From Paracoccaceae bacterium (GTDB lineage: Bacteria; Pseudomonadota; Alphaproteobacteria; Rhodobacterales; Rhodobacteraceae): a DNA stretch of 7,049 nucleotides. Positions 5,665 to 7,049 of this stretch are shown here, one piece after another (position 1 is the stretch's first letter; each line of letters starts with the position of its first letter). The translations under genes were made by a program, and so were the position numbers. The DNA is taken from the NCBI GenBank assembly GCA_024742655.1, contig JANSYB010000104.1, forward strand, positions 1-7,049, in the 5' to 3' direction. The notes below the pieces were generated by a model. The model ran no database searches. It was not told the DNA's origin and worked only from the letters and a program-made list of their open reading frames with translations.

Positions 5665-6225
5665 ATGACGACGACGCTTGCCACTCACGCAATCCCGGGC
5701 CTTGCGAGTTCTTCGCTGCAGAAAGGCCTTGTTATCGTGCTCGGATCGGTTCTGCTTGCGGTTTCGGCCAAGGTGCAGGTGCCATTCTGGCCGGTGCCGA
5801 TGACGATGCAGACCTTTGTCGTGCTGTTGTTCGGTGCCGCCCTGGGCTGGCGGATGGCCGGGGCAACAGTTCTGGCGTATCTCGCGCAGGGTGCCTTTGG
5901 CCTGCCGGTTTTTGCCGGCGGTGCAGGGCTTGCCTACATGGCCGGTCCGACCGGTGGTTACCTGGCCGGTTTCCTTTTGGCCGCGGTCACCGTTGGCTGG
6001 CTGGCCGGGCGCGGCTTTGGGCGCACGATACCCACCACGTTTGCCGTGATGCTCGTTGGTCAGGCGATCATCTTCGGTTTGGGGGTTGTGTGGTTGTCCG
6101 GGTTCATCGGGTTTGAAAAGGCCATCGCCGCCGGCGTTACACCGTTTTTGCTGGCCGAAGGGTTCAAGATCGCGCTGGCCTGCGCCGTTCTGCCCTTGGC
6201 TTGGAAGCTTGTCGGGCGCGTCTAG
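5665..6225 (+). CDS. bioY: BioY biotin transporter (ECF S-component)
   Basis: The 186-residue hydrophobic protein has about six predicted membrane segments (roughly 20-37, 50-66, 66-83, 92-114, 122-146, 155-183) and the BioY signatures VPFWPVPMTMQT (39-50), AYLAQGAFGLPVFAGG (71-86) and GPTGGYLAGF (94-103). BioY binds and imports biotin across the inner membrane, either with an energising BioMN module or alone, as shown for some alphaproteobacterial solitary BioY proteins. No bioM or bioN follows; a convergent gene starts immediately. It is preceded by AAGGAG (5652-5657) and lies 14 bases after the AHS2 gene, so it is part of the operon and ties biotin supply to the biotin-dependent carboxylase. 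This placement is the best contextual evidence that the operon enzyme really uses biotin. Confidence 0.95.
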   Translation: MTTTLATHAIPGLASSSLQKGLVIVLGSVLLAVSAKVQVPFWPVPMTMQTFVVLLFGAALGWRMAGATVLAYLAQGAFGLPVFAGGAGLAYMAGPTGGYLAGFLLAAVTVGWLAGRGFGRTIPTTFAVMLVGQAIIFGLGVVWLSGFIGFEKAIAAGVTPFLLAEGFKIALACAVLPLAWKLVGRV

Positions 6226-6234
6226 GCGCCCGGC
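6211..6234. terminator. Hairpin spanning the convergent stop codons; putative bidirectional terminator
   Basis: Arms GTCGGGCGC (6211-6219) and GCGCCCGGC (6226-6234) pair over 9 positions with a single G-U wobble on the plus strand and a 6-base loop (6220-6225). The loop contains CTAG, which supplies the TAG stop of bioY (6223-6225) and, on the other strand, the TAG stop of the AraC gene (6222-6224). Neither flank has a clear T-run, so it departs from a textbook intrinsic terminator, but its placement between convergent genes suits bidirectional termination. Confidence 0.55.
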
Positions 6235-7049
6235 TTGCACTGATTGCGAAAATCTTTTGGGGAGACGCCGAATTGTCTGCGGAACGCGCGAGAGAACTGG
6301 GCCTGATCCGAAAAGCCGCGCGCGTACGCGATTTCGGCGATCGTTCGGGAATTGCCCGGGTCGCTCAGGTCCTGCCGGCAGGCCGCAAGGCGTTGATCCC
6401 GGACCCATTGACTGACCGTCTGGTTGGTGTCGCGGAAAATCTCGTGCATGTAGCGGGTCGAGATCCCGCAGCCCGCCGCAATATGCTCGGGGCTCAGGTC
6501 GGGGTCGTGCAGATGCGCGCGAATGAACTGCTCGATCCGCGTCAGATGCGCCGTGCGCACGGACGACGCGCCGCTCGTCAGTGTACGTTCGTCGTTCTGA
6601 ACCGCGAGAACCAGAAGGTCGATCAACTGCGCGCCGACGGTAACGCGTGCCTCGGCACTCAGCGTTCCTATCCGGGTCGGAATGTGTTGCAGCATGTCGG
6701 TGAACAATCCACCGGCCCCGTTGCCTGCGTCGAACTGCATGGAGCAGAATCGGCCCGGTGCGCGAATACGTCCACCCAGAACCTTGTCGCTGACCTTGAG
6801 CACCCAAAGACAGTTTTCCTTGTCATGGGCGAATTCGTACGGCTCATGGCTGCGTTCAAGGATAAAGCCGCCCGGGTTGCAGGTGACATCCTTGCCGGAT
6901 TGGGAAAAGTAGACATCGGATCGAATGGGTACCGTGATCAGGTATTCCTCGTCCTGCGCGCCGCTCAGATGTTTGGGCAATCGACGGTAATTGAGAGGCT
7001 TGGACATCAGGCGCGACAACGACAGGTCGCCCAGCTTCCAGCTTTTCAG
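6222..7049 (-). CDS. AraC-family transcriptional regulator (FeaR-like), N-terminus beyond right window edge
   Basis: The minus-strand frame is open from the window edge to the TAG at 6222-6224, giving 275 visible residues. The last ~105 residues (about 6225-6540) form the AraC double helix-turn-helix: IAAGCGISTRYMHEIFRD, then TIAEIAYARGFSDQAQFSRAFRRQFGVSP. The N-terminal part (LGDLSLSRLMS..., VTCNPGGFILERSHEPYEF) resembles the AraC-binding-like domain of FeaR-type activators. A TTG at 7019 could be taken as a start, but homology-like sequence (WKLGDLSLSRL) continues upstream to the edge and this type usually has 310-330 residues, so about 40 residues are probably missing. The gene converges on bioY and shares four bases with it. 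Its target and effector are unknown; there is no sign that it controls the carboxylase operon. Confidence 0.9.
   Translation of the reverse strand: MKSWKLGDLSLSRLMSKPLNYRRLPKHLSGAQDEEYLITVPIRSDVYFSQSGKDVTCNPGGFILERSHEPYEFAHDKENCLWVLKVSDKVLGGRIRAPGRFCSMQFDAGNGAGGLFTDMLQHIPTRIGTLSAEARVTVGAQLIDLLVLAVQNDERTLTSGASSVRTAHLTRIEQFIRAHLHDPDLSPEHIAAGCGISTRYMHEIFRDTNQTVSQWVRDQRLAACRQDLSDPGNSRTIAEIAYARGFSDQAQFSRAFRRQFGVSPKDFRNQCKPGA

Noticed and set aside
5626..6807. 393-codon minus-strand open frame across bioY and the AraC gene
   Set aside because: It overlaps two recognised genes out of frame and its product is low-complexity, rich in Arg, Gly and Gln, typical of a shadow frame.
6990..7019. TTG at 7019 or ATG at 7007 as the true start of the AraC regulator
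   Set aside because: The open frame with plausible domain sequence continues to the window edge and the protein would be shorter than its family.

Overview
The window comes from a GC-rich bacterium. Codon use and gene style (divergent LysR, compact operon, solitary BioY, FeaR-like AraC regulator) suggest an alphaproteobacterium, most likely of the Rhodobacteraceae/Roseobacter group. This placement is an inference from sequence style, not a measured relationship. No mobile element, CRISPR array or RNA gene is visible. Coding density is high and no gene-free stretch exceeds 135 bases.

Layout: (1) the first 102 codons of an iron-containing alcohol dehydrogenase on the minus strand, cut by the left edge; (2) a LysR-type regulator on the minus strand; (3) a divergent, AT-rich intergenic promoter region (1294-1427) with a consensus -10, an inverted repeat suited to a LysR regulator and a near-match to the alphaproteobacterial BioR biotin-repressor box; (4) a tight six-gene plus-strand operon (1428-6225): PxpA (LamB/YcsF family), a small biotin carboxyl carrier protein, a biotin carboxylase, an AHS1 carboxyltransferase half (PxpB/KipI-like), an AHS2 carboxyltransferase half (PxpC/KipA-like) and the biotin transporter BioY; (5) a convergent AraC-family regulator on the minus strand that runs off the right edge. 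BioY and the AraC gene share their stop codons inside the loop of a strong GC hairpin.

How the genes fit together: the operon encodes all parts of a multi-subunit biotin-dependent carboxylase of the urea-carboxylase type (biotin carboxylase + biotin carrier + AHS1/AHS2 carboxyltransferase). It also encodes a PxpA-type hydrolase where urea-degrading systems use allophanate hydrolase, and a transporter for the biotin cofactor. Classical PxpABC 5-oxoprolinase needs no biotin. The AHS1 protein here lacks the motif typical of PxpB and instead resembles the urea carboxylase AHS1 domain, and the PxpA protein differs at a conserved position. The best reading is an ATP- and biotin-dependent pathway that carboxylates and then hydrolyses an amide, lactam or ureido compound. 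The substrate cannot be read from the sequence; 5-oxoproline is possible but not established. The divergent LysR protein is the likely substrate-responsive regulator.
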